From Tamarix chinensis (taxonomy: Eukaryota > Streptophyta > Magnoliopsida > Caryophyllales > Tamaricaceae), in assembly GCA_030549775.1 (NCBI GenBank), contig CM060174.1, positions 16,541,193 through 16,605,192 of the forward strand: a stretch of 64,000 nt of DNA, given 5' to 3'. Below, piece after piece: positions 23,726 to 35,066 of the stretch. Position 1 is the first letter of the stretch. The number at the start of each line of letters is the position of its first letter. Both the position numbers and the translations under genes were made by a program. The notes beneath the pieces were generated by a model, which was not told where the DNA came from, did not search any database, and was given only the letters and a program-made list of their open reading frames with translations.

Positions 23726-25084
23726 GTTAAAGGTGAAAGAAGTGGCGGCAGCAGCGGAAGAGGTGGTTAAAGGTGGTTCGAGGGGTGGCGGAGACAGAAA
23801 AATAGGTTGATCGGGAAGGCTACTTCACACAGTCGGGGTGGCTCGTACAGGAATAATTGAGAGATATAGGATGTTTGGCTAGCTAGAGGGCGGTGCAAGG
23901 AATATTTTGGTAGGTGGAGTAGGTGGTGGCGTTGGCTGACAATGGCACGTCTGGCGGTGAAAAGGGTCATTTTTCTAGGTAGGAATTAAAAGCTAGACAC
24001 AGGGCTGTTATAGGGGATATTTGTATAGTGTAAATGAGAGGTTAGGGTCTGTGGATTGGCTAGAGAGTTGGGCAAGTAGAGTTAGGGTTTCCATCGGCGA
24101 TGGTTGACCGGTGGCAGCAAATTTCGGGGTAAAGATCATGTGCAGGAAAGAGAGGGAAACTGCGCAAGAAATGGGAGGTGGATTGGTTCAAAATGGCTGA
24201 CGAGTTAGGAGGAAGAGAGAGGAAGGAAAATGGTCGGTCAAAACGGGCGTAACTGGTGGCAAAAATCCAGGGACGACGATGAAAATGGTGCTCGACATCG
24301 ACGGGGGAAGGAAGGAAGGAGGAAGAAGAAGAAAGGTGGGGGAGTAGGCGGTTTAGGTAGGAAGAAAAGAAAAGGAAAGGCAGAGAACCGAGCTAGGAAC
24401 AAGGTGTGGGGGTGAATTAAATGAAGTGACGCGCTTAGAGGGGACAAACACTAAAACACAGTGCGGTAGAGGAGGGAAAGAAGGATACCGTCGTGCGGCT
24501 AGGCTGGGCTGAAGAAAAAGGAAGGAGAGGAAAGGGGGACTAGGCCGCGGGCTGGCCCAGATAGGGAGGAAAAGAAAAAGAAAGAAAAAGGAAGAAAGAA
24601 AAAGGAAAAGGGGGAAAAAAGGAAGAGAAAAATAATAAAGTTAGGGCCAATTAAATTAATCTGAATATTTATGATATTTAAAAATAATAATATCTGAATA
24701 AAATAATATTTAAATCTCTTTTTAGTCTAAATTAGGGTTTTTAAAAGATTTCCCATAAATTCCTTTTTAATTAGCAAAAGACCCTAATTTTCTCCAATTA
24801 AATTATTTATAAAATTATTATTAATTTGAAACTATTTTATCCTTCTTATTTTAAATAAAATAATTTATTTAATTAATTTTCAAAATAAAATCCTTAATTA
24901 TCTAAAATACCAAAACTTTTCTAATAAAAATTATTTCTTGTTTTCTTCTTAAATAAACCTAATTAATTTCCTTTTATAAAAATAATTTATTTAATTAATT
25001 TTCATAATAAAACCACATTTAAATATAATATTTAAAATAAGAAAATTTTGAGGCATTTCATCCATTGGTTCAATTTGGGTGATT

Positions 25085-27140
25085 TTGATAACATTTTTTT
25101 CTTTTCGTTGTTGAAGTCAAGATAAATTAAATGTACGGTTCTTTGAAATGTGAAAGAAGAGGGCTCTTGGGGTATTGATCTAGCAAATATCCAAAGTTAA
25201 TTTGAAGGAGTATAATATCTCTTTATTAGGAGCATATGCTAACCTCAAACCTAAGTAGACATGAATATTATCTAGTTGGGACCTTTAATATCTCAACAAT
25301 ATCAATATGACCTCTTGCAACCTATGACTAGAGAGTAAGTAAAGTCACTCTAAATTCTATTGGTGATACTTAGACACCAGGCTTGGATGGGTACACTTCT
25401 TGTTCTTCAAGAAAGCCTGGTCAATTATAAGTGACGATATTTAGTGTCTAGTGAATGCTACTTTCTTATTCAATGATATTCCCAAATTCCTTAACCATAC
25501 TACTTTATCCCTCCTTCTAAAAGTGTCTAATCTAGAACAAATAACACAATTTTCACACATTTCTTATTATAATTCCCTCTATAAAATCATCACAAAAGTC
25601 CTCACTAAATGATTACAACAATTTATTCATATTATTATTGATAATTCTCAAGTAGAATTTATCAATGGAAGGTTTTTAGGGGAAATTTTTTTACTTGCAT
25701 ATGGCCTCTTATGTCATTATAATCGCAAACATATCATGCCTAGATGTATTCTCCAAATAGATCTAAAAAAGGCCTATGATACTTTGATATGGAAATTCTT
25801 AGATTAAGTAATATTAGGCTTGAGTATCCCTTCTCATTTTGTACATGTTATGGCTGTGTTAGTGGTGTTAAATAATCCATTATTCTTAATGGATACTATA
25901 TTCTGCCTTTTGATCATAAAAGAGAGTTATGCCAAGGAGAGTCCATCACCAACATTCTAATATCTCTTTAGAATAATTAAAATTTTCTAGGATATCTACA
26001 ATGTCAAAAGGGTTACATCATTAATATTTTTTTTATTGATGACATAGTAATATTTTTTCTAGGTAACCTCAAATCTATAAGATGCTTACTGGAATAAATG
26101 CATTCTTTTTGTGAAATATGAATTCATAGAAATGATTCTTGTATTATAAGGGTATAAACAAGTAGATTAGATGTGAAACTCTTAATTTTACTTCCTTTCA
26201 AGTTGGTTATTTTCCATTTTTCTACCTACGCTCCTTGTAGCTATAACTATGATTACAACTCATCAAGTCTACGGGGTTTTTGATAAAATTATGCATAAAG
26301 TTCAACACTGGCCTTCTAACTTGCTCTATTATACTGGTTGGCTCTAACTCATCATAAGTGACCTCTTTGGAATCCAAATGTTTTAGTACCAAACTATGCT
26401 TCTTCCAAAAACTCTTATTAAATGCATAGTCTCCTTATATTGAACATACCTTTGTACAGGAGGTTGTGAAGCTCGCCATAACACTCCAATATCTTGGAAC
26501 AAGTGTTGTTTGCCAAAAAAAGAAAGTTGGTTTAGGTATCATAGACATGGAGATGAGGAATATTGCTGCCATTAGTAAACACATATGGAATTTGAAGGCT
26601 AATAAGAAAACTTTATGGGTGCAATGGATTCATGGTAGGTACTTATGTTCTGAAACATTAGACAATATCGATCTGCTACAACAAGCTATATGGACCATAA
26701 GGAGCATCTATCAACTTCAAACTCAATTGTTTCCCATTATCAACTCTAGCCTAGGTGAGGAGTAGTATAACATGATCAAAGTATATAGTTTGATACAAAA
26801 AATATTTAACTATATAATTATGGAAGACTATTTGGAAGAACCTTGTAGCTCCAAAATGCCTATTCATAATGTGGCTAGTTGCTCTTGAAAGGCTAGCCAC
26901 TAAGGTCTATCTCTTGAAATTCCAGTCTATACATAGTAATATTTGTGTATTTTTTCCCCAAATTCTAACACTTCCAAACATATCACGTTGGAATGTGACT
27001 CCATAATTCCTCTTGTGAAGGTACTTTCTCACATAGGAGGTTCAAAATCTAGATTGCATAATTGGGAACAACTCATAAAACTAGCAAGTGCTATGCATGG
27101 TCGAGCTAAGCTAAGGCTAAATTGCTATGTCGTATTCTAG
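25085..27140 (+). pseudogene. LINE ORF2 remnant (RT to zf-RVT)
   Basis: Reverse-transcriptase signatures are visible across frames: MTREEVKSALNSIGDT (about 25325), TPGLDGYTS, LTNRL-like segments, QIDLKKAYDTLIW (about 25755-25795) and FIDDIVIFF at about 26033. The post-RT segment is open at 26466-26765 (KVGLGIIDMEMRNIAAISKH). A degraded zf-RVT follows at 26943-27140, ending before the A-rich tail. Numerous stops, many TAG, show that it is long inactive. Confidence 0.82.
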
Positions 27141-27365
27141 TCACAACAATATATCAAGTTAGAAAGGAAAGAAACCTATGGTTTTTCCAACAAAAATACA
27201 TTCAAAGTTATGTATTACCTAAGGTTATAGCTATAGTTATTGGTTATCAATTTACTCATTAATCCAGAGAGGAAATGTTTAAGAGTTATATTCATCTCAT
27301 AGATGAGTTTGTAGCTTGTACTTGTACATAACTTTATTTTAATATAATGACATTACATCTTTAAG

Positions 27366-29346
27366 AAAAAAGAAGAAGTTGAGTTAGCCTAAAAAAATAA
27401 AAATAAACATAAGACTGATAAATAAGAATGAGAATTAAAAAATTCAAGTATAGGAACCCAAGCTAAGAGTTTAAATAAGTAAAAACAACAAAAAAATCCC
27501 ATCAGAGTGGGCAAAATACATTTAAGCCATTTAGTCTAATTCTTAACTAAATGAAAATGTACCTTTGAATCCTCATGCGATGGCTGAATATTGGCCCATG
27601 ACATCATCATCAACATACATAGTCTAAGAGTTATAACCCTGTAAATTTTCCATTGCTCAACAAAATAAAAATTGGATCATCACAGTGATCATGAAAATGT
27701 AGTATCAATATAGTGAAGTAATGGTAAAATAAAATACCAAAAACACAGTAGGGGTTCAAGGTTCATATTGAGGTCACAAGATAAGATGGTATGCATCATG
27801 CTTATAGAAATTAGCATATAAGATCATGGATGACATATATGGTATGGAAATGAATTTATACACTAGTTTTTAGGACAAGCCACAAAAGGTAGAACCATAT
27901 AATGTCAATATTCCATTATGGGACTAGCGTAGGACTACAACTCCCACCACCACTATACAATAGTATAAAGGATCTTTTCTTAGGGATCTTCCACATCTAC
28001 CATAATTGGTATCCTTGGTAAGGGGACATATGAAAAATATTGGATTTGTCTCACCCAAAGTACTCATTAATACAAATAACCAATGTTTATATTCCAATAC
28101 TAGAATAAATGTAGGATTGTAACTCCCATCATCACTACACACTGATTCCAATGGGAATTTCTTTGGGATCTTTAGTTTCCTATGTAAAGGAGAATACATT
28201 CAATTTTTGTTCTGTCTCACCCTCCACACTAATAGAAGTGCCAATGAGATTTTATCAGGGATCTTCAACATCTACCATACTTGGTCTCCTAGGTTAGAAA
28301 TCACCAACAAGATAACCAAACCCTAAGTATGCATACTAGAAAGGGATTCAAGATTAAATTGATTAAACCAATTAGGTTTTTAAGTGTAACACAAAACAAT
28401 AACCAATGCATACAAACCACCAAATTCGGTGTTTAAATATAACACTAAACTTAACCATACAAGGTACCTCAATATTATCATTTTGATATCCATTAAATTC
28501 TTATTAAGCATGGTTGAAATCATGATTTCAATGTTACAAGTACTTGGAAAACTTTGGATAGAATTGCATAAGAAAGAAAATCAAATAATAAGTAAGCATA
28601 GAAAATTTTGAAGAAACCAACCGATCAATTGCTAGGACTAGTCCACTTGTCTGGCCACACATATGTTAAGGACAAAATAATACATAGTGAAATCATTTGA
28701 CAAGTTGGTCTAATTGATAGACTATTCATTAAAACTAATTGATGGGTTTAACTAGACTAGTATATGTGTTTAAGTAGATGCAAAATCACTCTCATCACAA
28801 AAAACCAATAAATAGGTTAGGCAACCCGATTGACTATCCATGGAGACCAATTGAATGATTCATCAAACCAATATCTATTCAATCAACCAGTGAATTATTA
28901 TTACAAAACCATATAACTATTCGCACAACCAGATAAATAATATAGCAAATAATTTAACTGGTATAGGTGAAGCAACATCTAAACCTATGATCCACACTAA
29001 GCAGAAATTCAACAAACTTTTCCAATTTAATCCTAGTATGTTTCCATGTCATGAAATACATAATGATATGCACTCTCCATATATATTACATAAAATATGG
29101 TAGGAATCGATCCTCAATAAGAAACTGCTTAAATTTAATCAAACTCATATATGATATCAAAGTACTTAAAACATGCTCTAAGGCTCTAGATAATAGAACA
29201 TTACTATGTCCTTAAAATTAAGGACATAAAATAACACTTACACATTATATAATAGAACCAAGAACTTGAAACCATATGAACTAAGACAAGACCTTATTCA
29301 TGTCAAAGATAAATATATCTTACCTCCAAGTAATTTATCTACCACA
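27366..29346 (-). repeat. Decayed subtype-B LTR-like block, left half
   Basis: This is AT-rich anonymous sequence with no credible gene. At 27900-28290 three diverged tandem units contain GTAGGACTACAACTCCCACC or variants, followed by TTAGGGATCTTCCACATCTA, resembling the box arrays of other LTRs. 28620-28960 shows inverted similarity to 1020-1180 and 13930-14070. It is interrupted at 29347-29351 (AAAAT) by the plus-strand LTR and appears to resume at 44974. Confidence 0.4.
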
Positions 29347-31144
29347 AAAATTGTAACACCCCAAAAATTTCATAACCATGATTTTTTAATGTTTAGCCTT
29401 TAATTTAAAACCTAATATTAAATCTTATCTTAATTTTTGTAACCTTGATCTATAAGCTTAAATAAATTCTTATATAAATTTATCCTAATTATTTTTTTTA
29501 ACATTTTACCCTATTATTAAAATTACCATAAGTTAGTTAATTTTCCTCTGATTTATTTTTCTTAATAGGGTACCTTAACCCAAACAAATTAATTCTACCA
29601 TATTTCTAAATGTAAACTTAATTCTAGCCATAACCCTATATTTATTTTCTTTTTCTTTTTTCCCCATTTCTTTCTTTGTCCTTTTTCCCTTTTCTTTTTA
29701 TTTTTCTTTTTCTTCACCTCTTCCTTAGTCCAAGAGCACCTATCAGCCCTTTCTTTCCCCTTTGAGCTATACACATCTCTACACCCTCCCTACTCCCCTC
29801 ATTCATGTTTTCACCTTCCTAATTACAAACACACCCCTACAACGACTTTCCTCTACATCCTTCCTATGCTACTCTATCATTCCCCTGCAATAATCCAACC
29901 ACACCCCTACACACCCAATAATGCCTAATATAAATCCTCTTCCATATCAATTTCCATTTCTCCCTCACCATTACCAATAAACCATAAAGCACCCCGAGTC
30001 CCTTTTTTTATGATTTTCTCATCAAATCACCTCCTACTCCCTCTTCATTTCCCATTTAGTTTTCCCAAATAATCCGACCCCAACCTCCCTACTTCCATTT
30101 CATCCCCAAATTAACCTCCTCTATGTCATCTTTTCCTTTGCTATAACTTTACTTGACCACCTCCGTTCTTCATCTTCACTCTTTTCCTTGCACCACTCTA
30201 GTTTTTGTCTAACACTAAGATCGCCATTAGCTTCTACTTGTATATTCTTTTTGATCTTTTGTCTCCTTGCCTCACGCTCTTGTCTATGCACCTCTTGCTT
30301 CCCACCATCAAAACCTAATGTCGCCCTTTACATGCAATGTAACCCTTTGAACAACCTTTCCTAGCTTGTCCACCTCCCTTTCTTCCCATCCTTTCTTGCA
30401 CTACTATACTTCCATCCAAACATCTCTTATTTGGTTTATAAATTCCCTCTCCTCTTTTTCTTCTAGCTCAACCACTATTGTAGCCAACATCCACCACTAC
30501 TTCCTCCTTCGTCCCCTATTAGCTTCTTTATCTTATAGTACCACCCTCAATCACTACCTCTAGCAGCTTAGCGCCAGCCAACCAAGCTAATCCCCTCCTT
30601 TATACCCTCATTCTCCTTGCCTTGCTCACCATTGCCCACCACTTTGCCAGAACCACTATTCTTTCTCTTTTTCCTTATGTTGCCTTATCGAGCCTCCTCC
30701 ATACCTACCTAAATAATTGGGCTCATGTTCCCAAGCCATGTGGCATAAGGTTACAAGTTTACCCTTTTTTACAACTTAAGGATATTATGGTAATTTTATT
30801 TAATAAATAATTCTCTTTTATAGGTTAAATATTGATATGGTTAATGTGGTATTATCTTTTAGGAATAAAAGGTTGATTAGTAGAGCCTAATAAATTTTAG
30901 TAGATTGATTATATTTGTGCTTTTGTTAAAAATGAAGCAATCCCTCAACTATTATAAAATGGTGTATATTATATGATAGCACATTAGGGTTTTATAGTAT
31001 AAATTATATTAAGTATATTTCTTATGTTTAATTATTTGCCTAAAAATTTTAGCATAAATTTTAGTAAATTAGAGGATGTTATTATGTGTAAAGTATTTTT
31101 TATAATTAGCATTTATATATTAATATCAAATAATCATTAATTAC

Positions 31145-31980
31145 AACCACCATAAAACTCTAGCAATACTAATGTGCTACCTCCTAAGCCATTAACATAC
31201 TCTACATACTTATCATACTATTTGAAAAGGAGCATACTTTGTACCCTATATTCCATGGCCTTAACTATAGTAAAATAGAAAATTATTTTGTTTCTCTCCT
31301 CTTATAGGTGGTACGAAATCATGGCTAGTGAACAATGGTGAAACATAGATTGACTCCTAGGTCCCCATCCTCCTCAGTGCATCTAATTCATCATCTGATG
31401 GAAATTTACTAGCTATGAGTACAACCAAGACCCTTAAGACCCTCAAATTGAGAGGGTCATCATTGAATGCCTGTTGGACAATATCAAGGCTAGCCTAAGC
31501 TTCTCAAATCCTTTTATTAATACTCCAAAATTTATGCATGTCTAGACACTTCTAGGGCATCTTAAGATTTTCTAGATGATAACTAATATCTTCTAAAAAT
31601 CTCTTCCTTCGTTAGTTATACTACCATTTAGCTACAAAAATATCAAATATTGCATGTTTTTCCCATGTATTAAAAACCCTAAAGTGTTTAGGTCATATTA
31701 ACACCTTTTCCTGAATATTTGCTACCATGGAGGCATGGTCCAATACCAAGTGGGTAAAGTGTGCTCTAGATTTTTCATACACTAAAAATCACTCCTAATT
31801 GTCCATTAGGAGATTACGATTACATCTAATTCTATGGGGTATACCTTTCTGGTTCTTCTAGGTATGTGAAATGCCTATAAATAAAATACTGTGTGCTTAA
31901 ATACACTAAAAGAAACCCCAAAAATCTTCCATATCTTACTTATGTATCATAATTTATACCTTCTTATCTAATTTTAACAT
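31145..31980 (-). pseudogene. LINE ORF2 linker between endonuclease and RT, remnant
   Basis: On the minus strand, segments such as FNTWEKHAIFDIFVAKW-like sequence (near 31640-31690) and ASLDIVQQAFNDDPLNLRVL (near 31435-31495) match the region of plant LINE ORF2 between the endonuclease and the RT fingers. Many stops and at least two frame changes are present. Downstream RT motifs are missing. Confidence 0.6.
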
Positions 31981-32823
31981 TGATGCGGGAGCAGAGTTGC
32001 AGGACACATCACCAACTAAGATGGCTACGCTACTCTACGTAGATACATAAACATGGAGGAGTATGCATGGCTTTATGCAACGTTTGTTAGCTAGCGTAAC
32101 ATTTATGTCTAAGTACTAGTTATTGTTATTTACTTTTAGTCAATTAGTAACTAAATATTAAATAGCTACTCTTAAGGGAATCAATGCTTTTGGGAGGGAG
32201 TTATTGTTATTTACTTTTAGTCAACTAGTGACTAAATATTAACTAGCTAGTCTTAAGGGAATTAATGCTTTTGGGAGGGAGTTATACTTTTATTCAATTT
32301 GTGACTAAATATTAACTAACTAGTCTTAAGGGAACTAATGGTTTGGGAAGGGAGTTACTATTATTTCTTTTAGTCAATTAGTGACTAAATATTAACTAGC
32401 TAGTCTTAAGGGAATTAATGCTTTTGGGAGGGAATATGCTTGTAATCTTTTGAAAAGATGCTCGGTTCCTTGGCTATATAAACCATAGGAACCCGAGTAG
32501 AAAGACACAACTTGAATAAGAAGAACAACCTTAAGCATTGCTTAAACTTGAATTCTGTGTGGATTCATCTCGTAACAAGTCGAATCTGTGTGAACGATTT
32601 GTTTCGAATCATCTCGAAATAAAATCGAATCTGTGTGAACGGTTTTGTTCTCGAAACCTTAATCTTTATTTCTGTGTGGTTTAAAGATTAATTTACCCTT
32701 CTACCTCGTGTTCCATCATCATCCACCCCTTCGAATCCCCATCATTAACCTCCATAATCCATACTCATCAAATACTCCATATAAACTCCATCTAAATCTA
32801 AAACTCTAACCGTGCACGCATCA
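31981..32823 (+). repeat. 5' LTR of the gag-protease element
   Basis: 843 bp, TGATGCGGGAGC...CGTGCACGCATCA. Four tandem units of about 73-85 bp (roughly 32116-32435), each containing GACTAAATATTAACTAGCTA or a variant, lie in the upstream part. A TATA box CTATATAAAC is at 32474-32483. Differences from the 3' LTR are C at 32133 (A at 35149), C at 32335 (T at 35351), one missing A near 32367 and one G-to-A near 32616. Confidence 0.95.
32474..32483 (+). promoter_or_regulatory. TATA box in the 5' LTR
   Basis: CTATATAAAC about 50-70 bp downstream of the tandem units and about 340 bp before the LTR end. It is identical at 35491-35500 in the 3' LTR. It is the likely core promoter of the element's transcript. 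Confidence 0.75.
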
Positions 32824-32826
32824 ATT

Positions 32827-32838
32827 TGGTATCAAAGC
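32827..32838 (+). other. Primer binding site, initiator tRNA-Met type
   Basis: TGGTATCAAAGC lies three bases after the 5' LTR. It matches the complement of the plant initiator tRNA-Met 3' end (TGGTATCAGAGC) with one mismatch. It primes minus-strand DNA synthesis. Confidence 0.88.
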
Positions 32839-32879
32839 TAAGGTTGTGGTTAGAGTGAACAAATTCTTTAAGACCAACC

Positions 32880-33806
32880 ATGACAAGTCAAGAAGAATAT
32901 TTGAGAGATATTGTCAAAGCCTTGGCGAAAGATTTTAAGGATGTCAAGATCTGTATGGGAAGAATAGAAGCTTCCCAAGCACAAGGGTCATATGTGCAAC
33001 AACCCTACCGAAGAGAGCCAATCGAAGTAGAGCATATAAGGAGAACATTGCATCGGTTGGAAGGGGAAGAAGAAAGTTTAGGAGACTACGGAACGGCACA
33101 TGAGTCCTCTAGGAGGACATATGATGACGTAGAGAAGGGGATCCGTTTCGACTTACCCGACTTTGAGGGTAATCTCGACCCGGAGTTGTTCCTTGAATGG
33201 TTGCAAAACGTGGAGTCGATCTTTGAGTATAAGGAGATCGATGATGAGAAGAGATATCGTATAGCAATCTTGAAGTTGAAGAAATTTGCTAGAGTATGGT
33301 ATGAAAATCTAAAACGAAGAAGAGAAAGAGAAGGGAAAACAAAAATCCGATCATGGGAAAAGTTGAAGAAGCATCTAAGGAAGAAGTTCATTCCGATAGA
33401 ATATGAGCAAGAGAACTTCATCAAGATGACCACTCTGAGGCAGTGCCTACTCAGACTTGAAGAGTACATCCGAGAATTCAAAAGGCTAACACTTGTATGT
33501 GATGTGCAAGAACGAGAAGAGCAGCGATGTGCACGCTTCATAGGAGGTTTGAATATGAATCTCCGAGAGAAGGTAGAAGTGTACCCATACAAAGTTTTTG
33601 AAGATTTGGCTAAACTAGCCATCAAGTTCGAAAAACAGTTGAAGCGGGGCAAGGTTCCAAGTAAGTCCATAAGTGTTCCGTACGGGTCAAATTTGAAAGG
33701 AGGATCTAAGCCACCAATGGTGCAATCCACAAACACCGATGTGGTTAGAAGATTCACTTGGGAGGAAGAAGGCAAGGAGCAAGCGGAGGAGAAGGTCCAC
33801 ATGTAA
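32880..33806 (+). CDS. Gag capsid protein of the non-autonomous LTR element
   Basis: A 308-codon open frame starts at the first ATG after the primer site (MTSQEEYLRDIVKALAKDF). A coiled-coil-like N-terminus is followed by a Retrotrans_gag domain at about residues 86-250 (IRFDLPDFEGNLDPELFLEW, then ARVWYENL and LRKKFIP, and LEEYIREFKRLTLVCD). It forms the virus-like particle in which reverse transcription occurs. The frame closes with TAA at 33804-33806, directly before an in-frame zinc knuckle, so the ancestral gag continued further. The intact capsid may explain how the element could still be packaged by a partner's enzymes. Confidence 0.9.
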   Translation: MTSQEEYLRDIVKALAKDFKDVKICMGRIEASQAQGSYVQQPYRREPIEVEHIRRTLHRLEGEEESLGDYGTAHESSRRTYDDVEKGIRFDLPDFEGNLDPELFLEWLQNVESIFEYKEIDDEKRYRIAILKLKKFARVWYENLKRRREREGKTKIRSWEKLKKHLRKKFIPIEYEQENFIKMTTLRQCLLRLEEYIREFKRLTLVCDVQEREEQRCARFIGGLNMNLREKVEVYPYKVFEDLAKLAIKFEKQLKRGKVPSKSISVPYGSNLKGGSKPPMVQSTNTDVVRRFTWEEEGKEQAEEKVHM

Positions 33807-35066
33807 TGCTTCAAGTGCCGAGGATATGGTCACTTCGCTTGGGATTACTCAAACCAACAAGTGTTATCCCTGAAGGAAATCGCCAATATGGAGACATGTG
33901 AGGAAATTCAAGACCATGAGGAGGATGAAACCAAAGAACCAAAGGATTCCTTGGAAGAAGGAATCGTAGATTGTTATGTGCTGAGACGAGTTCTCCAAGT
34001 GCAAACCCGACCTCTACCTACTCAGTGGGAAAGACTTTGTAAGGCCAAGTGCCGAGTGAGAGATCGGGCATGTGAGATCATAATTGATAGCGGCTCATGC
34101 ACCAACGTAGCCAGTGAGAAGATGGTCAACAAGCTCGGATTGGAAATAACGAGTCACCCCAGGCCATACTCACTGCAATGGCTATATCGTGACAAGGGCA
34201 TATGGGTAAGAAAACAATCTCTTATCTCATTCAAAGTTGGAAATTACATAGATACTATTCAATGTGATGTCCTGCCTATGGATGCTTGTCATATTCTATT
34301 GGGGAGACCGTGGCAGTATGATAGAAAGGTTACACATGATGGGGTCCTCAACGAACACATCGTGTGTAAGGATCAGAAGAAGTACAAATTAAAACCAAAC
34401 GAGGATGAGGAGAGTTTGGTTAGAGAGAAAGAAGAGAATTCGAGCCAAAAGAGTAAAGAAATTGAGGAGATTAAAAGGGAAGAAAAGGAAAGTGTGAATG
34501 AGGGAGAAAATCGAGTATGTAATGATGAAGACAATCATGTAATTACTACTATTGAAGCGAAAGGCGGGAAACCAAGTTTTTACATGCATCACGTTGATTA
34601 TGTGGAGAATGATGTGCATTATTATCCCATGGTTTCCTTGTGTTTTTATGGAGAAAATGTTATCATGGAACCCTTGTATCATTCGAAGCAAAATGAAGAA
34701 AAAAACATGGTGAGTTCGAAGGTATATAATGTGCATGAAGACATATGTGATGTGAAGAAGCAAATGAACCATAATGCAACCCATGCATTCGGTTTATGTT
34801 CATTGATGTGCGCTTATGAAGATCCAATGTCAAGGCTTAAGAGGCATTGGAGGATTCTCAAAGATAACTTTAGTGTGAAGGAGATATTCAAAGAATACAA
34901 GGACCAGTATCACGTTCAAGAATATGTCCTTTGGTGTTTGTTATTCCTCATCAAAGTCGTGAATTTGAGGACAAATTCAAACCAACCTGGGGAGAATGAT
35001 GCGGGAGCAGAGTTGCAGGACACATCACCAACTAAGATGGCTACGCTACTCTACGTAGATACATAA
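33807..35066 (+). CDS. In-frame continuation: CCHC knuckle, aspartic protease and pol-tail fusion
   Basis: The same frame as gag continues after the TAA. A knuckle CFKCRGYGHFAWDY (33807-33848) has Tyr in place of the last Cys. A retroviral-type aspartic protease follows, with active site IIIDSGSCTNVAS near 34080-34118 and the second motif CHILLGRPWQYDRKV near 34284-34330. A Glu/Lys-rich stretch and an unassigned segment (about 34550-34900) come next. The end (NLRTNSNQPGEND) resembles the C-terminal tail of plant gypsy pol, and the frame runs into the 3' LTR to 35066. There is no ATG near 33807, so expression would require readthrough of the TAA. RT, RNase H and integrase have been deleted. 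Confidence 0.75.
   Translation, partial: CFKCRGYGHFAWDYSNQQVLSLKEIANMETCEEIQDHEEDETKEPKDSLEEGIVDCYVLRRVLQVQTRPLPTQWERLCKAKCRVRDRACEIIIDSGSCTNVASEKMVNKLGLEITSHPRPYSLQWLYRDKGIWVRKQSLISFKVGNYIDTIQCDVLPMDACHILLGRPWQYDRKVTHDGVLNEHIVCKDQKKYKLKPNEDEESLVREKEENSSQKSKEIEEIKREEKESVNEGENRVCNDEDNHVITTIEAKGGKPSFYMHHVDYVENDVHYYPMVSLCFYGENVIMEPLYHSKQNEEKNMVSSKVYNVHEDICDVKKQMNHNATHAFGLCSLMCAYEDPMSRLKRHWRILKDNFSVKEIFKEYKDQYHVQEYVLWCLLFLIKVVNLRTNSNQPGENDAGAELQDTSPTKMATLLYVDT
34989..34996 (+). other. Polypurine tract
   Basis: GGGGAGAA lies immediately before the 3' LTR TG, the expected plus-strand primer position. Confidence 0.8.

Larger units (their letters stand above)
20505..25060 (-). mobile_element. Giant solo LTR, 4556 bp, with TCCAT target duplication
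   Basis: Exact 5-bp duplications TCCAT lie at 20500-20504 and 25061-25065. Sense (minus) start is TGAAATGCCTCAAAATTTTC and sense end AAATTTTGGGATGATACA. Sense order is: AT-rich end, C/T tract, TATA-like TATACAAATA at about 24015-24027, C-rich leader, ATT microsatellite, a conserved AGGTAAG block, short tandem repeats, CCACCGGT boxes, and a terminal segment with TACTAAGTGTGGCGG-type sequence. No internal region is attached. It interrupts a LINE, so it is younger than that LINE. Confidence 0.88.
20465..27365 (+). mobile_element. 5'-truncated LINE, split by a solo LTR
   Basis: LINE ORF2 coding starts just left of the solo LTR (EELFLK then a TAG codon) and resumes right of it at 25066 (HWFNLGDFDN). 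The same frame crosses the junction if one TCCAT is removed. The recognisable coding and the 3' end lie at 25066-27365. The end (TTTAAGAAAAAAGAAG) is A-rich. Everything 5' of the late endonuclease/RT linker is missing, as expected for abortive reverse transcription. It is inserted in the decayed gypsy element. Confidence 0.8.

Noticed and set aside
27900..28290. Spaced repeats that might suggest a CRISPR-like array
   Set aside because: Only three diverged units with unequal spacing, in plant nuclear repeat DNA and with no cas genes. It is an LTR tandem array.
33086..33814. 242-codon minus-strand ORF over gag
   Set aside because: It is a shadow of the gag reading frame on the other strand, Ser/Arg-rich, with no family motif.
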